NCBI GenBank assembly: GCA_947372365.1
Contig: CANBTK010000075.1
Location: forward strand, 1 to 7,658
DNA: 7,658 nt
Source: Flavipsychrobacter stenotrophus
GTDB lineage: Bacteria > Bacteroidota > Bacteroidia > Chitinophagales > Chitinophagaceae
Direction of reading: 5' to 3'
The notes under the pieces were generated by a model. That model was not told where the DNA came from. It searched no databases and saw only the letters and a program-made list of their open reading frames with translations. This document shows, piece after piece, positions 6,374-7,658 of this stretch. The number at the start of each line of letters is the position of its first letter. Within the stretch, counting starts at the first letter, position 1. Position numbers and translations under genes: made by a program.

Positions 6374-7658
6374 TTACTCCTTTACCACCTTCTCATTCTT
6401 CACCATTACGCCATCTTTATCAAACAACATGAGCATATACATGCCGCTGGCCAGTTGGCTAATGTTGATGGTTTGGGCATTGGCTTCGTCTATTACCTTG
6501 CGGCCGTCTATGGCTGTCATTACTGCCCTTAGCGGCATGCCGGCTACTATGTGTATAGTGCTTTGTGCCGGGTTAGGGAAGATTTTCACCTCATCGCGGT
6601 TAAGCGTAGTTACACCTGTTGTGCCTGTGCCGCTGCCGCTATGGTGGGTTGAGTCGGTATGGATGCTATCCAACACCAAAGACTTAAGCGGGTATGATGG
6701 GCTGAACGCTAGGCAGCCATTGGCATCGCTTACCTGCACTTCATAATCGCCTGTTGATGTTGGCGTTACCGATGCATTGGTAGCCCCTGCTATTGGCACC
6801 ATGCTCTTGTACCACTGGTAGGTGGCGAAGGCGGTGCCTGTATTCAGGTGTGCGCCATCGTAAGTAACAACGGGGTTAGGTGCTGGCCATTCTGTAATGC
6901 CCAGCGCTGCCGATGCGGAAGAGCAACCACCAGCAGCCAGCGATATAACACAGGAGTAATAACCTGACGGGGCCGCACTGTAAGTGCTGTTTGTAGCACC
7001 TGCTATGTTCGTACCGTTAAACTGCCACTGGTAGGCTATGCCCACTGTGGTGCTGGTATAGGCTGCCATCAAAGAGCTGGAGCCCCAGCAATGCGCCATT
7101 GAAGTGATTGGCACTAAGTATGGAGTAGCCATTTCCGTAAGCACCTGGGCTGGAGTGGTGGTATTGATACAGCCTGTCGGGGCTACTACTTTTACTGCAT
7201 AGCTGCCGCCTGTAGTAGCGGTATAGCTGGCGGTTGTAGCGCCTGTAACAGGCGTGCCATTGAATATCCATTGGTAGGTGTTGCCTGCACTGGCTACTGT
7301 ATTCATCGGCACGCTGCCACCACCGCAGAAGGTTGGCGAACCAGTTACTGTAATATTAGCCGATGGCAATGCTATTGCGGTAACTGCTGCTACTGTTGAT
7401 GCTGCTGTGCATGGGTAGCTGTTGGTAACCACTACTCGGTAGTTGCCTGTGCTGGTAGCCGTGTAATTGATGTTGGTAGCGCCTGCAATATCTACGCCGC
7501 CTACCTGCCACTGGTATGTAAGGGCCGAACCTGCTGTTGCTGCAAGGGCTACGCTGCCCCCGTTACAGAATGATAGTGCACCCGTAACAGTGATAGTTGT
7601 TGGTGGCGCTGGCAGCACTGTAACCGCAACTGGAGCCGATGCGCCTGAACAACCCGCA
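6374..7658 (-). CDS. Paralogous T9SS-exported Ig-repeat protein (5' end outside window)
   Basis: The reading frame stays open to the window edge, so only the last 427 or so residues are seen; a GTG at 7616-7618 is in frame but is not the true start, since codons for AGCSGASAPVAVTV precede it and match the paralogue. Visible are the end of one Ig-like unit, four YQW Ig-like units, a His/Ser/Thr/Gly linker and a T9SS type A sorting domain. Over 414 aligned residues I count 37 differences from the left gene (about 91% identity) and no gaps. Many base changes are silent: in the last 36 codons about 12 base changes give two amino acid changes. Both copies therefore look maintained by selection. 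The N-terminal half may or may not repeat the LamG/BIG2 layout of its neighbour. It is probably an exported surface or secreted protein; its ligand is unknown. Confidence 0.9.
   Translation of the reverse strand, partial: AGCSGASAPVAVTVLPAPPTTITVTGALSFCNGGSVALAATAGSALTYQWQVGGVDIAGATNINYTATSTGNYRVVVTNSYPCTAASTVAAVTAIALPSANITVTGSPTFCGGGSVPMNTVASAGNTYQWIFNGTPVTGATTASYTATTGGSYAVKVVAPTGCINTTTPAQVLTEMATPYLVPITSMAHCWGSSSLMAAYTSTTVGIAYQWQFNGTNIAGATNSTYSAAPSGYYSCVISLAAGGCSSASAALGITEWPAPNPVVTYDGAHLNTGTAFATYQWYKSMVPIAGATNASVTPTSTGDYEVQVSDANGCLAFSPSYPLKSLVLDSIHTDSTHHSGSGTGTTGVTTLNRDEVKIFPNPAQSTIHIVAGMPLRAVMTAIDGRKVIDEANAQTINISQLASGMYMLMLFDKDGVMVKNEKVVKE
6377..6598 (-). other. T9SS type A C-terminal sorting domain (right gene)
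   Basis: It has the same VKIFPNPAQSTIHI, AIDGRKV and NISQLASGMYMLML motifs as the left gene. In the 74 residues I see four substitutions (H/R, S/G, H/Q, L/I), so both proteins should use the same secretion machinery. Confidence 0.92.
6671..7658 (-). repeat. Ig-like 'YQW' array of the right gene (partial)
   Basis: Four complete units matching the last four of the left gene, plus the end of a fifth (GCSGASAP). The YQW, G-A-T and GC positions are all kept, and the last unit lacks the first Cys in the same way. The loss of that Cys therefore came before the duplication. Confidence 0.85.

Noticed and set aside
7616..7618. GTG as the start of the right gene
   Set aside because: The frame continues upstream to the window edge with codons that match the paralogue, so the gene is cut by the window, not started here.

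Overview
The window looks like a piece of a Bacteroidota chromosome, probably Chitinophagales or a relative. The reasons are the type IX secretion (T9SS) C-terminal sorting domains on two proteins, the absence of Shine-Dalgarno sequences, AT-rich intergenic spacers with short repeats, and a candidate promoter of the TTTG / TAnnTTTG type. The genus call is inference; the T9SS call rests on visible C-terminal motifs.

Layout from left to right. Positions 1-77 are an AT-rich leader with a 14-bp tandem repeat. A plus-strand gene (78-1250) encodes a complete RlmI/YccW-type 23S rRNA cytosine-5 methyltransferase. A 207-bp convergent intergenic region (1251-1457) holds a GC-rich repeat fragment, a perfect 11-bp hairpin and a probably bidirectional terminator. 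Next is a very large minus-strand gene (1458-6164, 1568 aa) for a secreted modular protein: signal peptide, LamG-like domain, about 10 BIG2-like domains, 6 further Ig-like 'YQW' domains, a short linker and a T9SS type A sorting domain. A 209-bp spacer (6165-6373) carries a candidate promoter for that gene, a direct-repeat site and a terminator for the next gene. The window ends inside a second minus-strand gene (6374-7658, 5' end outside). Its visible 427 residues are a close, gap-free paralogue of the C-terminus of the first large protein.

The two minus-strand genes form a tandem duplicated pair of T9SS-exported, surface or secreted, adhesin-like proteins. Each appears to have its own terminator, and the left one has its own candidate promoter, so they may be expressed separately. 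The methyltransferase is a housekeeping gene that only happens to be next to them and converges on them. The most interesting points are the uneven divergence between the paralogues (one Ig-like domain holds almost half of the substitutions), the cysteine pair kept in 15 of 16 tandem domains, and the A8/T8 homopolymers in the spacer of the candidate promoter.
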